This document shows, piece by piece, positions 16,671-27,400 of a stretch of 32,192 bases of DNA; position 1 is the stretch's first letter, and each line of letters begins with the position of its first letter. The stretch lies in contig NZ_JAMTDV010000040.1 of NCBI RefSeq assembly GCF_023806565.1, positions 1 through 32,192 on the forward strand. The letters are read 5' to 3'. Position numbers and translations under genes: made by a program. The notes under the pieces were generated by a model, which saw only the letters and a program-made list of their open reading frames with translations, ran no database searches and had not been told where the DNA came from. Origin of the DNA: Accumulibacter sp. Lineage in GTDB: Bacteria > Pseudomonadota > Gammaproteobacteria > Burkholderiales > Rhodocyclaceae.

Positions 16671-16737
16671 GCGATGAGCAGAACGGGACGAGAGTCGCCG
16701 ATTATACGCATCGTCCCGCCGTGCTAAGCTGCGCCGC

Positions 16738-17283
16738 ATGCGAGAACTGATCCTGGGTGGCGCCCGTTCGGGCAAGAGTCGGCTGGCCGAGCGCCGCGCC
16801 GCTGAGAGCGGCCTGCGAGTCGTGTACGTGGCGACCGCGCTGGCGCTCGACGCCGAGATGTCGCGGCGCATCGAACACCACCGCGCCCGACGCTGCCCGG
16901 ACTGGGGGCTGGTCGTCGAGCCGCTTGAATTGCCCACCGCGCTGCGTCGGCAAGCGGCGCCCGACGTCTTTCTGTTGGTCGATTGCCTGACGCTGTGGCT
17001 GTCGAATCTGCTGTTTACCGGCGACGCGGCGCAGCAGGCCGAAGCCGGCGAAGCCGTGCATTGCCAGCGGCTTGAGGAAGCGACGCAGGAACTGATCGAC
17101 CTGCTGCCGCAGCTTCCGGGGCAGATCGTTCTCGTGTCGAATGAAGTGGGGTGCGGCATCGTGCCGATGGCTGCGCTGTCACGGCTGTTCGCCGACGAGC
17201 AGGGGCGTCTGAACCAGCGGGTGGCGGCGGTGTGTGAGCGGGTGACGCTGGTCGTCGCCGGTCTGTCGCTCGCGTTGAAGTAG
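16738..17283 (+). CDS. cobU: Bifunctional adenosylcobinamide kinase / adenosylcobinamide-phosphate guanylyltransferase CobU
   Basis: This 181-residue enzyme has the usual length of CobU/CobP (about 180). It phosphorylates adenosylcobinamide and then attaches GMP, giving AdoCbi-GDP, which is joined to the ribazole made by CobT. The P-loop GGARSGKS is at 7-14. The histidine pair H47/H48 in IEHHRARR includes the guanylylated residue. [12 protein letters not shown] (81-92), [11 protein letters not shown] and LNQRVAAV near the C-terminus are family signatures. ATG at 16738 gives the canonical [14 protein letters not shown] start. It is divergent from cobT, so the two share a 67-bp promoter region. 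Confidence 0.95.
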   Translation: MRELILGGARSGKSRLAERRAAESGLRVVYVATALALDAEMSRRIEHHRARRCPDWGLVVEPLELPTALRRQAAPDVFLLVDCLTLWLSNLLFTGDAAQQAEAGEAVHCQRLEEATQELIDLLPQLPGQIVLVSNEVGCGIVPMAALSRLFADEQGRLNQRVAAVCERVTLVVAGLSLALK

Positions 17284-17428
17284 CGATCGCTGTCCCGGCT
17301 GCGGGAATCCGGCTGCGCACTCTCCGGCGTCCCGGGCGTCCCGTATGCCGACCGCCTGCTCGTCCGGCTTGCGATTGGCGACGCGAGCGATCGGCGAGTC
17401 GGCCGTCAGCGGGCCGTCAGCCTGCGCC

Positions 17429-17995
17429 TTAGTGATTTGCTTCGGCTTCCCCGGCGCCCGCCAAGGGATCGGAGGTGGCGTTCGGCCGGGAAAAGTACAG
17501 CGCCGCCAGCCGTCGCAGCCCGATGACGCGTCCCAACTCCCAGAACGAGAAGAAGGGGACGAAGGCGACGATCAGGATCAGCACCCGGGCGGCGAGTTCG
17601 TAGGCCCCGATCGCGACGATCTTCTCGAAGATGGCGGCAAGGCTTTCCTTGTGGAACCAGCCCTCGACGAGATGCTCGACGATGCCGAACAGAAAGACGA
17701 GCGCGCCGAACAGCACCGACTTGAACAGAACCGGGATGATCAATGCTCGATCCTCGAACCGTCGGCTGAAACCGAACGCCCTGCCAATGAGAATGACCTT
17801 GGCAATGACGAGCGCTTCGAAGAGGGCGACCCCGTAGTGGACATAGACGACGCCGAACTCGGCAAGGATCAGGCGGCGATAGGTGGTGAGCGCACCGAGA
17901 AACAGGAAGAGGTAAAGGACGATGATCCAGTACGCCTTGAGTTCCGCGATGGCCCTCTCCTTGAGGCTGGCGTGCTGGTTGATCCCGTTTTTCAT
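17429..17995 (-). CDS. Four-helix integral membrane protein, unknown function
   Basis: This 188-residue protein has four hydrophobic helices (about 22-45, 54-75, 87-110, 126-155) between short polar ends. The N-terminus (NQHASLKERAIAELKAY) is amphipathic and the C-terminus (ATSDPLAGAGEAEANH) polar. Basic residues between helices 1 and 2 (TYRRLIL) and in GRAFGFSRRFED suggest cytoplasmic loops. I recognise no functional family. AGGAAA 5 nt before the ATG at 17995 sets the start. It is a single gene on the minus strand, inserted between the cobalamin pairs and 170 bp downstream of the DUF1254 lipoprotein. Confidence 0.7.
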   Translation of the reverse strand: MKNGINQHASLKERAIAELKAYWIIVLYLFLFLGALTTYRRLILAEFGVVYVHYGVALFEALVIAKVILIGRAFGFSRRFEDRALIIPVLFKSVLFGALVFLFGIVEHLVEGWFHKESLAAIFEKIVAIGAYELAARVLILIVAFVPFFSFWELGRVIGLRRLAALYFSRPNATSDPLAGAGEAEANH

Positions 17996-18165
17996 GGCTT
18001 TCCTCGTGATTGGTTCCCGGCACGTGCGGACGCCGGAACAGCTCGTCTTGCTGCCAATTGCTGTTCATCGGCATTCCTTATTCGCACACTTACTCCGCGT
18101 CCGCTGGCGGGCATGTTCCAGCCGCTTCGCCTGAGGTCGGCGGCTGGATTATGCAGTGCTGGCGA

Positions 18166-19662
18166 CTAGTCGACTTCCTTCACTTCCGGAATCTTCCAGC
18201 TTCCGTCGATGAGGGACGGCGCCGTCTCCTTCGGCCAGTACAATCGCAGAGTGAGCACGAACTCGCCCTCGGGCGCCGGCAGCCAGTTCGCTTCCTTGTT
18301 CTTCCCGGGGGATTCGTGCTGTATGTAGAGGTCGATGGAGCCATCCGCATTGGTCTTGAACTTGTTGCGCTGGCTCAGGGTGTAGCGGTTGAGCGGATTG
18401 TCGACGAAGAAGAACTGGGCGTCGTACATGGTGAGTGACCAGAAGCCATTCACCGGCGGCATTTCGCCTTTGTTCAAATGCATGACGTACTTGTGCTCGC
18501 CGCTGTATTTCTTGAGGAGATCAGGCCCCTCCGAGATCGGATAGATCGCGTCCTGCGGACGGTTTGCCCCCAGCCCGTACCAGGTGATCGCCGCACGCTG
18601 GCGATACTCGGTGCCATAGACACCCGCCTTCGTCGTGTAGGCCCAGCCGTTCTCCACCTTGAAGTCGCCAGCGACGATCCCTTCCTTCATCCAGACGGAG
18701 ATCTTCTCCTGCGCCGGCTGGGGTGCCGCGGCAATCCCCTTGGCCACCGCCGGGTCGAGCTTCGACGAATCGAAGTCCTGTCCGGGAACGATGCCGATCT
18801 TCGCGAGCTTCTCCACAAGCGGCGCATCTTCCGCGCTCGGTGGGTTCGCCTTCAACAACTCGGCGAAAAGCTTGAAGAACGCCTGGCCGTCAAGCGCATT
18901 GACCTGGTCGCGCACCGGCGTCTTCATGTCGATCGACGGATCCACCTTGCCGGGTGCCGGCGTGTAGCTTTGGCCATAGGCCGAGAGCGGCACTACCGAA
19001 ACCTGGTCCTGCAGCGCATGTACCGCCTTGTAATCCTGCGGCGTGCCGGTGCTGTAGATGCGCCCGAGAACCCAGACCATGTTCGTCGGCGACTTGTACT
19101 CGGTGACCCCCTCGGGCAGGGTGCCCGACCAGCCGGGGCCGGTGATGGCGTATTTTTGCGCCCCGGTCCCGGTCGTGCGCTTGCCGGGTACCTGGAAGAC
19201 GTTGGTCCACCCGTCCAGCATCGGGAACAGGAAGTAGCGGCCTTTCATGTCCGGAATGCTGAGAATCCACGGTTCCTTGGAAACGTCCAGCCAGGTGATT
19301 GTGTACAGCGTGTCGGCATTGGGCGCCGTCACGTCCCGGAACGACGCGTTCGGATAGCTACGCGCACGCACGAACTGGCCCATCGGGGCACGGGTCCCTT
19401 CCGGCTCGGCCACGTTGGTCATTACCCTTCGGGTCATTTCCATTGTCACGAGCGGATAGGCATAGATATACGCGTCGATCGCGGTTTCCTGTGCCTCCTT
19501 CTCCCTGACCGCCGCTTCCAGCGCCTTCGCCTCGGCGATGGCCTTTTCCTTGGCTTCGGCTGCCGCCTTTTCGGCCGCGCTATCGACCTGCTTGCCGCAG
19601 CCCGCGAGACCCAGGCTGAGCAGGACGACTGGCAGAATCAACAGATGATTCAATCGTTTCAC
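18166..19662 (-). CDS. DUF1254/DUF1214 domain lipoprotein
   Basis: This 498-residue protein is exported and lipid-anchored: the N-terminus ends in LSLGLAGC, with C22 as the lipidated cysteine. An Ala/Lys/Glu-rich helical linker (about 28-60) probably forms a coiled-coil spacer from the membrane. The DUF1254 domain follows (AYIYAYPLVTMEMTRRVM, then APNADTLYTITWLDVS and MKGRYFLFPMLDGW). A C-terminal DUF1214 domain contains NGFWSLTMYDAQFFFVDNP and the LYIQHESPG stretch. Proteins of this pair are widespread and of unknown biochemical role. The start is GTG at 19662, chosen because AAGGAG lies 7 nt upstream and the signal peptide then begins at residue 1; an ATG at 19836 would add a non-hydrophobic leader. 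Confidence 0.87.
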   Translation of the reverse strand: MKRLNHLLILPVVLLSLGLAGCGKQVDSAAEKAAAEAKEKAIAEAKALEAAVREKEAQETAIDAYIYAYPLVTMEMTRRVMTNVAEPEGTRAPMGQFVRARSYPNASFRDVTAPNADTLYTITWLDVSKEPWILSIPDMKGRYFLFPMLDGWTNVFQVPGKRTTGTGAQKYAITGPGWSGTLPEGVTEYKSPTNMVWVLGRIYSTGTPQDYKAVHALQDQVSVVPLSAYGQSYTPAPGKVDPSIDMKTPVRDQVNALDGQAFFKLFAELLKANPPSAEDAPLVEKLAKIGIVPGQDFDSSKLDPAVAKGIAAAPQPAQEKISVWMKEGIVAGDFKVENGWAYTTKAGVYGTEYRQRAAITWYGLGANRPQDAIYPISEGPDLLKKYSGEHKYVMHLNKGEMPPVNGFWSLTMYDAQFFFVDNPLNRYTLSQRNKFKTNADGSIDLYIQHESPGKNKEANWLPAPEGEFVLTLRLYWPKETAPSLIDGSWKIPEVKEVD

Positions 19663-20168
19663 TTCGCAACTCCTTCCGTTTGATATCCGAACCCTGGACT
19701 CGGCCGATCCTGATCGGCCGGCCAAGGGGAGCGATTCGCGCCCGTCCGCAGCGATTGCTCGATAACCACGAACGCCGGAATATCGTCCGGCTGTGCCGCT
19801 TGGCAAGCGAGCGGGGCGGACGGCATTGTAGGGCAACTGGATGATTGGTGGTGAAGTGGTCGTTCCTTGTCTGCCGGTCCTCGCGCATCCCGTCGAGCAG
19901 GGCAGGGTCAGGCAGGTGCCCGGAGTGGCCTGAACTGCCCGTCACTCGTCACCGAGAGCGCTTGGCTGGCCGAGCAATTTCATGCGCGCGATCTGGCGGA
20001 CGGCAGCGCTGTCAGGCAACAGCGCCACATTTTTCCGGGTCTGGAAGACGGGCAAAGGTCTTGCTCGTTGGGCCGGGCGCGGCGAAGCACTGCAAGGTCC
20101 CGCTGGATTTCGGCTTGCGTCGGAAGGACGGGGGATTCGTCTGGATTGGCCGTGCAGCGCGCCTGCGC
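19663..20168. other. Intergenic region with no supported gene
   Basis: About 500 bp between the DUF1254 lipoprotein start and the end of the hicB relic. Open frames are present on both strands but none begins with a ribosome-binding site or shows a recognisable domain. The region next to the relic (about 19840-20168) has the look of decayed coding DNA, but I cannot name a source. The promoter for the lipoprotein gene should lie near 19670-19800; I see no clear boxes. Confidence 0.4.
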
Positions 20169-20578
20169 TCAGGCATTTTCCCGCTGCATCGCCAGGCGGG
20201 CGGCATCACCCGGGATTCCCGAGCGTGTCTCGCCGTGAGTTTTGGCGTAGCCGTCGATTTTCGCCAGCAGGCGGCGGGGAAGGGTGATATTGACCTTCTC
20301 GGCGGAGACGTCGAAGCGGGCAAGGTTCACGTCCACCGTCGCCCACACCCCCTTCGCAAAATCCGGATTTGCCAGGTGTTCGCCGATGGCGCGCCGCACA
20401 GGAAGCTCTACGCCGTCTTCGACGACTCCCTCCAGGTGCAGATCGATGGCTTCCTTTACGGACAACAGCGCGTCGTCAAATGTGTCGCCGGCCGGGAGGC
20501 ATCCGCCGACGGGTCGAGGACCGTGACGCCGAAATGTACGCCATCATTCGTATGCAGGAGCAAAGGAAAGCGCGCCAG
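20169..20578 (-). pseudogene. hicB antitoxin relic with a frameshift
   Basis: Two adjacent minus-strand frames together spell a HicB-type antitoxin. The N-terminal piece (about 20578-20512) reads ARFPLLLHTNDGVHFGVTVLD. After a frame change within about 20502-20516, the second frame reads VGGCLPAGDTFDDALLSV and KEAIDLHLEG. It then continues to VNITLPRRLLAKIDGYAKTHG and RSGIPGDAARLAM, ending at 20169. In HicB the joint should read like P-D-L-P-G-C-F-S-A-G-D-T. The expected initiator methionine is replaced by CTG at 20578-20576, directly after AGGAGG. An intact shorter frame (98 residues from 20465) remains but lacks the start of the HicB fold. A sequencing error could mimic the frameshift, but the missing ATG supports decay. 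Confidence 0.65.
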
Positions 20579-20762
20579 CCTCCTGCTTCCATCCCGCCTG
20601 TTCGAGAACGCTTTGCAGTGTACCGGCGAGGAGGTCGCTGTCAGGGTGTTTGACCGTGACCAATCCCGGCCTGGACGGATGCTCGAAGGGATGATGCGAT
20701 CGCCCGGCACGCGCCAAGTTCACCCTTGCGTCGCATCCCGCTGGCCACGGCTCGACCATCCG
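20544..20762 (-). pseudogene. hicA toxin relic (truncated and extended)
   Basis: The minus-strand frame contains the diagnostic C-terminal part of a HicA mRNA interferase: GRSHHPFEHPSRPGLVTVKH then PDSDLLAGTLQSVLEQAGW. The catalytic histidine of the GSHH motif is retained. The normal N-terminal helix of HicA (about 15 residues ending in DGW) is not recognisable, and the frame runs past the usual end for about 13 residues (KQEAGALSFAPAYE), overlapping the hicB relic. The relic begins 22 bp after the cobQ stop, so an insertion or deletion event at the cobQ end may have removed its start. The first in-frame ATG is at 20762. Most likely non-functional. Confidence 0.55.
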
Positions 20763-20784
20763 TGCGCCCGGCACCGCGCCGCGA

Positions 20785-22263
<1,479 letters not shown>

Positions 22264-22354
22264 CGTAGAATCCAACTTTTGTCGCCCTCGATTGTCGCAT
22301 GCCGATCCTGTGTTTCCCCGCACCTGCCCGCCGTCGCCGATCGGAACTGCTGGC

Positions 22355-23251
22355 GTGACCCATTGCTGGTGGAGACCGATTGTCGCTGCCTGGCTGCTCG
22401 CGGCGGCCCAGTACGCCCTGGCCGAGGTCCGCGTGGTCGACGATAGCGGCGCGACGATTCGTCTCGCGCAGCCGGCGAAGCGCATCGTCAGCCTGGCGCC
22501 GCACCTGACCGAAACGCTCTTCGCTGCCGGCGCCGGCGAGCGCATCGTCGGCACCGTCGAATACAGCGAGTACCCGCCGGCGGCACGCCGGATTGCACGC
22601 GTCGGTGGTTATTCGCGGATCGATCTGGAACGCGTCGTCGCGCTGCAGCCCGATCTGATCATCGCCTGGCAGAGCGGCAACGTCGCCGCACATATCGATC
22701 GCTTGCGCAGCATCGGAGCTCCGATCTATCTGTCGCAGCCCAATCAGCTCGCCGACGTCGCTGGCGAGATCGAACGCTTCGGGGTGCTGGCCGGGAGCAG
22801 CGCGGCTGCCCATCGCGCCGCCGAAAGCTTCCGCGAGCGTCTGGCCGGCCTGCAGAAACGATACAGCCAGCGCCCGCCGGTGCCGACCTTCTACCAGATC
22901 TGGAAACAGCCGCTGATGACCGTCGGCCGCCGGCAGATCATCTCCGACGTCATCCGCCTGTGCGGCGGCGAGAACGTCTTTGGCCAGATCGAGGCAATGG
23001 CGCCGACGGTCGATGTCGAAGCGGTGATCGCCGCCAATCCCGAGGCGATCGTCGCCAGCGGCATGGACGAGGCGCGACCCGAGTGGCTCGACGACTGGAA
23101 ACGCTGGACCACACTCACCGCCGTCGCGCGCGGCAATCTGTTCTTCGTTCCGCCAGACCTGATCCAGCGTCACACGCCACGCCTGCTCGACGGTGCCGAG
23201 CGTCTCTGCCAGCAACTGGAAACGGCGCGCAGCCGCCGCCCGGGGAAATGA
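22355..23251 (+). CDS. btuF: Cobalamin ABC-transporter substrate-binding protein BtuF-like
   Basis: This 298-residue periplasmic binding protein of the class III (helical-backbone) type is predicted to capture cobalamin or cobinamide for an ABC importer. A signal peptide ([16 protein letters not shown]) ends near residue 23. Typical features follow: [20 protein letters not shown] with GTVEYSEYP after it, then [15 protein letters not shown], the linker helix of this fold (about 145-180), and [20 protein letters not shown]. The start is uncertain: GTG at 22355 gives the signal peptide a short basic leader and is preferred; another GTG about 45 bp upstream is possible. BtuC/BtuD are not in the window. 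Specificity for cobalamin rather than haem or iron chelates rests on the neighbouring cobQ. Confidence 0.87.
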   Translation: MTHCWWRPIVAAWLLAAAQYALAEVRVVDDSGATIRLAQPAKRIVSLAPHLTETLFAAGAGERIVGTVEYSEYPPAARRIARVGGYSRIDLERVVALQPDLIIAWQSGNVAAHIDRLRSIGAPIYLSQPNQLADVAGEIERFGVLAGSSAAAHRAAESFRERLAGLQKRYSQRPPVPTFYQIWKQPLMTVGRRQIISDVIRLCGGENVFGQIEAMAPTVDVEAVIAANPEAIVASGMDEARPEWLDDWKRWTTLTAVARGNLFFVPPDLIQRHTPRLLDGAERLCQQLETARSRRPGK

Positions 23252-23520
23252 TCGCGACCGACGCGCATGCCCGGGCCTATGCCAAGCGCGTCCATCGGGA
23301 AGGTTTCGCCGGTCCGAACGGCGCGGTGATGATGGCAAAGCCGTTACCCGGCAGCGTCATGGTCGCTGCGAGACCCGTAGTAGTTGCTGCCAGGCCACAC
23401 CGCGGCCGGGCAAATCGGCGCAAGGGATACCGCCAGCCGCCTGTCGGACTCGGACTGGGCCAAGTCGGCCGCGGGAAGAGGGAAGACCATGCTGGGTCCT
23501 CCAGATTTCTCCCAGAATGA
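23248..23520 (+). CDS. Possible 90-residue ORF overlapping btuF by ATGA; doubtful
   Basis: An ATG overlaps the btuF stop codon (ATGA at 23248-23251), the usual sign of translational coupling, and opens a 90-residue frame. The first 40 residues (starting [20 protein letters not shown]) look protein-like, but the rest is Arg/Gly-rich and resembles non-coding DNA read through. It could be the truncated start of a former operon gene, or chance. I recognise no family. Confidence 0.22.
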   Translation: MIATDAHARAYAKRVHREGFAGPNGAVMMAKPLPGSVMVAARPVVVAARPHRGRANRRKGYRQPPVGLGLGQVGRGKREDHAGSSRFLPE

Positions 23521-23614
23521 CCTTGGCCCACTGTTCGCTGGCAACCCGTGCGCAACTGCGCTCGTCGCCCACTTCTTTGCGAGCAGCCGCTACGCTGCTC
23601 GCTACGCACGATCC
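23521..23614. other. Remaining gap between btuF region and the PEP-CTERM-like gene
   Basis: Together with the doubtful ORF, positions 23252-23614 contain no gene I can name. A short inverted repeat GCGAGCAGC (about 23579-23587) / GCTGCTCGC (about 23593-23601) lies just after the PEP-CTERM-like stop codon (minus strand). It could serve as a weak hairpin at the transcript end; there is no T-run. Confidence 0.35.
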
Positions 23615-24358
23615 TCAACTCTCTTCCATCGACCCGACAGATCGAGAATTGGCCACACCGCCCGACATACGCATCGCGAGCAAGCCAAATAATGCGAGGA
23701 ACAGCGAGCCGGGAAGAGGAATCGATGTTCCGGACGAATCTCGGATCTGGAACGCCAGGTTACCCGTCGGATCTGAAGACCAAGGATCGCCGTCCACGAA
23801 TCGATAGAAGTTCTCTCCTGTCGCACTGCTGAGCAGCCAGTACCAGACCGCATTCGGGTCACCGACGTCGAAGGCGTTGACAACCGATAGGTACCAGTCC
23901 GTCCCGCCCGCCAGGCTCAATGGCGCAAACGCGAGGTCGAAGCGATAGACCGGAGCCCCCGTTTTGTCGAAAAGGGAAGTCGCGGACCGCGTCGGCTGCT
24001 GGGTGATCGTTGTCGCCGGAATCGTCTTCGGTCCCGCGCCAGCGTTGCTCGCGAAGATCCGAACACTGAACGCATCCACCGGCAAGGTCGCAGGATCCTG
24101 GGAATACGATCCCCACCAGCTCAGGCCGGTCACTCCGGTAGTCATCGACAGCGCGAAGCCATCTGCACTTTGTGCAGCCGATATGCTGGGAAACGCGTCA
24201 GCGCCATCGACGGGTGCCTGCTCGAAGACTACAGCGGGCGATGCTACATTAACTGCTGACACCCACAGAAGCACCGCCAAGACGGCACGGGCCGTCGCCG
24301 ATTCCAGCCAGGACGAACACGTCCGATGCGGATGTCCGCTTGATCCCATGATTGTCAT
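23615..24358 (-). CDS. PEP-CTERM-like exported protein next to the giant gene
   Basis: This 247-residue protein has a long N-terminal leader with a hydrophobic core (about 24-40: ARAVLAVLLWVSAVNVA). A beta-rich middle region lacks a known family (WWGSYSQDP, PVYRFDLAF, DWYLSVVNAF). The C-terminal segment is a PLPG-type variant of the PEP-CTERM signal: IPLPGSLFLALFGLLAMR (213-230). Unlike standard members, about 17 polar residues follow the helix. The start ATG at 24358 is set by GGAGG 7 nt upstream; the in-frame ATG at 24397 lacks such a site. It begins 44 bp after the stop of the giant Calx-beta/RTX gene on the same strand, so the two are probably co-transcribed. Aromatic-rich, Asp-rich spacing recalls other PEP-CTERM surface proteins. 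Confidence 0.72.
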   Translation of the reverse strand: MTIMGSSGHPHRTCSSWLESATARAVLAVLLWVSAVNVASPAVVFEQAPVDGADAFPSISAAQSADGFALSMTTGVTGLSWWGSYSQDPATLPVDAFSVRIFASNAGAGPKTIPATTITQQPTRSATSLFDKTGAPVYRFDLAFAPLSLAGGTDWYLSVVNAFDVGDPNAVWYWLLSSATGENFYRFVDGDPWSSDPTGNLAFQIRDSSGTSIPLPGSLFLALFGLLAMRMSGGVANSRSVGSMEES

Positions 24359-24402
24359 TGCATCCCTCCATTCAGAGTTTCGAGAGAGCTGTGGCACGTT
24401 GC

Positions 24403-27400
24403 CTAGCCAGCCCAGAACAAATCGACATATCCGGCGGTAAAGGTCACCGAGTCGATCAGGAAGTCGCTGCCATGCAGTCCCAAGCTGTTGGCGAACGGAT
24501 CCGTGCCGTAGCCATCGCCATCCGCGTTGCCATAGGCGCCATAGACGAAATCGCCACCTTTCTGCGCGCCAGCCGAGAACACCGCCTGACTGAACCCGTC
24601 CTCTGCCGCAACCGTGACCTCCCGCGAACCGTCGAGCCTGTCCGCATAGAAGAAGGTTTCCTTGGCCAGTCGGCCATCGGAGTCGAACAGTTGCAAGCGC
24701 CCAGCCTCGCTGAAGCCGGTGCCGTCGTCATCACGGGTGAAGCGACTGAGATGGAAGCTGATCTGGTTAGCCTCGTGGTCTAGCAGAAAACGCAGGCCTT
24801 CGGTGCCGTCGATTTCCTGCAAAACTGCACTGGTTGCCAGTGTCTGGCCGCTCACTCCGAGGTCACCGGCCGATACGTCGCCGCCAGCCAGGACGCCACT
24901 GCCGGCACTGGAGAAAAGCACGCCGCTGTAGGACTCGGACGCGTCGCTCAGATCGGCCTTGTGCGTAATCGTCACACCGTCGTGGCTCCAGCTTCTCGCC
25001 CAGGCGCTGCTGTCCGACCGTGACGGACGCGCTGGCGCATCGCCGATGGTGAAGCTGCTGCTGTCGTCGTTGAGGATCGTTCCCGTGGCTTCTGCAATAC
25101 CAAGCGCACCGTTTACCGGATCGTGGAGCGTGATCGTGAAGCCCTCCTGCGCTTCGATCTCCTTATCGCCGGCTACCGCAACGTGCACGATCTCCTTGGC
25201 ACTTCCCGGAGCGAAAACGACAACCCCGGCAGGCAAGGATCCGCCGGCGAAGTCACTGGCATCGGCAACTCCCGAGACACCGTAGGAGACGCTCGTTTCC
25301 ACCGATAGGTCGCCACTGCGACAGACTACGAAACTGAAGTCGGTGACCCCGATATTGCCTTCCGCGCCACGCGCGTCTCGCGCCGCGATCGACAGGGTCG
25401 GGGCGTGCCACAGGTCGTCGTTCTCGATCATGGCAATTGCAGAGGCAACCGCCAATGTTGCATTGGTCGCGTTGCTCAGATTGACCGAGAACTGCTCGTC
25501 CGGCTCAATCGTCGTATCGCCGGTCACGGCGACGGTGATCGCCTGCTCCACCTCTCCCGGCGCAAACGTGACCGTTCCCGACGGCCAGGTGCCGCCGAAG
25601 TCAGACTGGTCTGCGGGGTACGGCCCTGTACCTGCGAGCGAGAAGTCGACGGTACTCGTTCCGCTCGTATCGCCCGAACGGTGCACGACAAAGCTGTACA
25701 GCGTCGCACCGTTATCGCCCTCCGCCTTGCTCGGATCATGAGCGACGATCGACAGCATCGGAGGTGGCAATACGTCGTCGTTGAGAATAGTTGCGTTCGC
25801 GGCGAAAGTGCCCAGCGATGCGTTAACCGGGCTCGACAATTCGAGCACCATCGCTTCGTTCGCCTCTGCGAGCTGGTCTCCGCGTACTCGAACGACTACG
25901 TCCTTGATTGTTTCACCGGGTGCAAAGGTGACCACTCCGGCTGGAACAATGTCGTCAACAAAGTCGCTCGAATCCACACTCCCCGAAACCGAATACGCGA
26001 CTTTGGCCTCGCCCGTGAGATCGCCGGAACGCGAAACGGCAAAAGTGAAGTCGGTCTCGCCCGTGTCGCCTTCTAGCTTTGCCGACTCCTCGGACGCAAT
26101 TCCGACCGAGACCAACGAATCGTCGTTGATGATCAGCGCGTTTGCACTGCCGACGTCGATCGTCGCGTGCGTCGGTGCCGACAGTACAATACCGAAGCTC
26201 TCGTCGCTTTCCAGGGCGACGTCTCCCTTGATACCCAGCGTGAGCAACTTGAAGTCCTGACCCGCCTCAAACATCAGCACTCCACTACCAAAGCCGCCGA
26301 CGAAATCGTCGCCATCGGCTGGGCTTGGGCCGTTACCCACGACGTCGTATTTTACCGTGCTGCTCACAGCGAGGTCACCGGAGCGGACCAGCGCAAATCT
26401 AACGCTGGTCCCCTCGCCGCTTCCTTCCACCGGATCGGCGCCAATCCTCCAGATCGAGAGAGACGGTGCGGGCAGGTCGTCATTGACGATCGTCGAACTT
26501 ACGCCGCTTCCGACCACTACGCCGCTTGAAGGGTTGCTGAGGTGGACGAGGAAGCCCTCATCGGCTTCAGCGTCCACGTCTCCTGCTACCGCGATGGTGA
26601 GATCCTTCTCCACATCGCCGACGCCAAAGGAAATCGTTCCCGCAGGCAAGACCCCTCCAAAGTCGGTGGCATCGGCTGGATTGCTACCGACCGGGCTGAC
26701 GACAAAGTCAACGGTTGTTGCTACGTCAATGTTTCCACCGCGCGTGACGGCGAAGGTGAATTCCGTAATTCCCTCATTCCCTTCAGCACGCGAAGGCATG
26801 TCCGAAGTGATCGAGTGGCGGGTGACGAATGCATCGTCGTTCACGATCATGCCGATGGCGCTGTGTGTTCCAATAACGCCATGAGATGGACTGGCCAGAC
26901 TTACCTGAAAACGCTCGTTGTGCTCGAGCAAGCTATCGCCTGCAATGGCAAGTCGCAAAGTTTGCTCAGTTTGCCCTGGGGCGAAAGCCAGCGTTCCGCT
27001 CGGCAACACACCGTCGGAAAAGTCGTCGTTGTCAACTGGATCGGAACCCAAGCCGGAAACCGCGAAATCGATCGTAGCCGCGTCCCGCGAGTTGTCCGTT
27101 CGCGTCACGCGGAAACTGAATTCGGTTGTTTCGCCGTCGTTCCCCTCGGGGCGGATCGCATCAATCGCCTCGATGGCGTACCGTGGCAGCAGAGTGCCAT
27201 CATCGTTCGCGACGGTGACCGTCGCGCTGTTTCTCGCAAGGACCACTCCAGCCTGCGCCGAGTCGTCGACACCGATCTTGAGCGTCAGCTGCTCGTCGTT
27301 CTCGACGGCCAGATCACCAGTCACCGGAATCGTGATGGTGCACAGCGTTTGCCCATCGGCGAAATGAACCACTCGCGCGGGCAATGCGCCTCCGAGATCG

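Noticed and set aside
16671-16737. Cobalamin riboswitch between cobT and cobU
   Set aside because: The gap is only 67 bp, too short for the riboswitch, and no B12-box-like sequence is visible.
24376-24402. Sigma-54 promoter between the giant gene and the PEP-CTERM-like gene
   Set aside because: A TGGCACGTTGCC string occurs, but on the plus strand (wrong orientation) and without the four-base spacer before TTGC.
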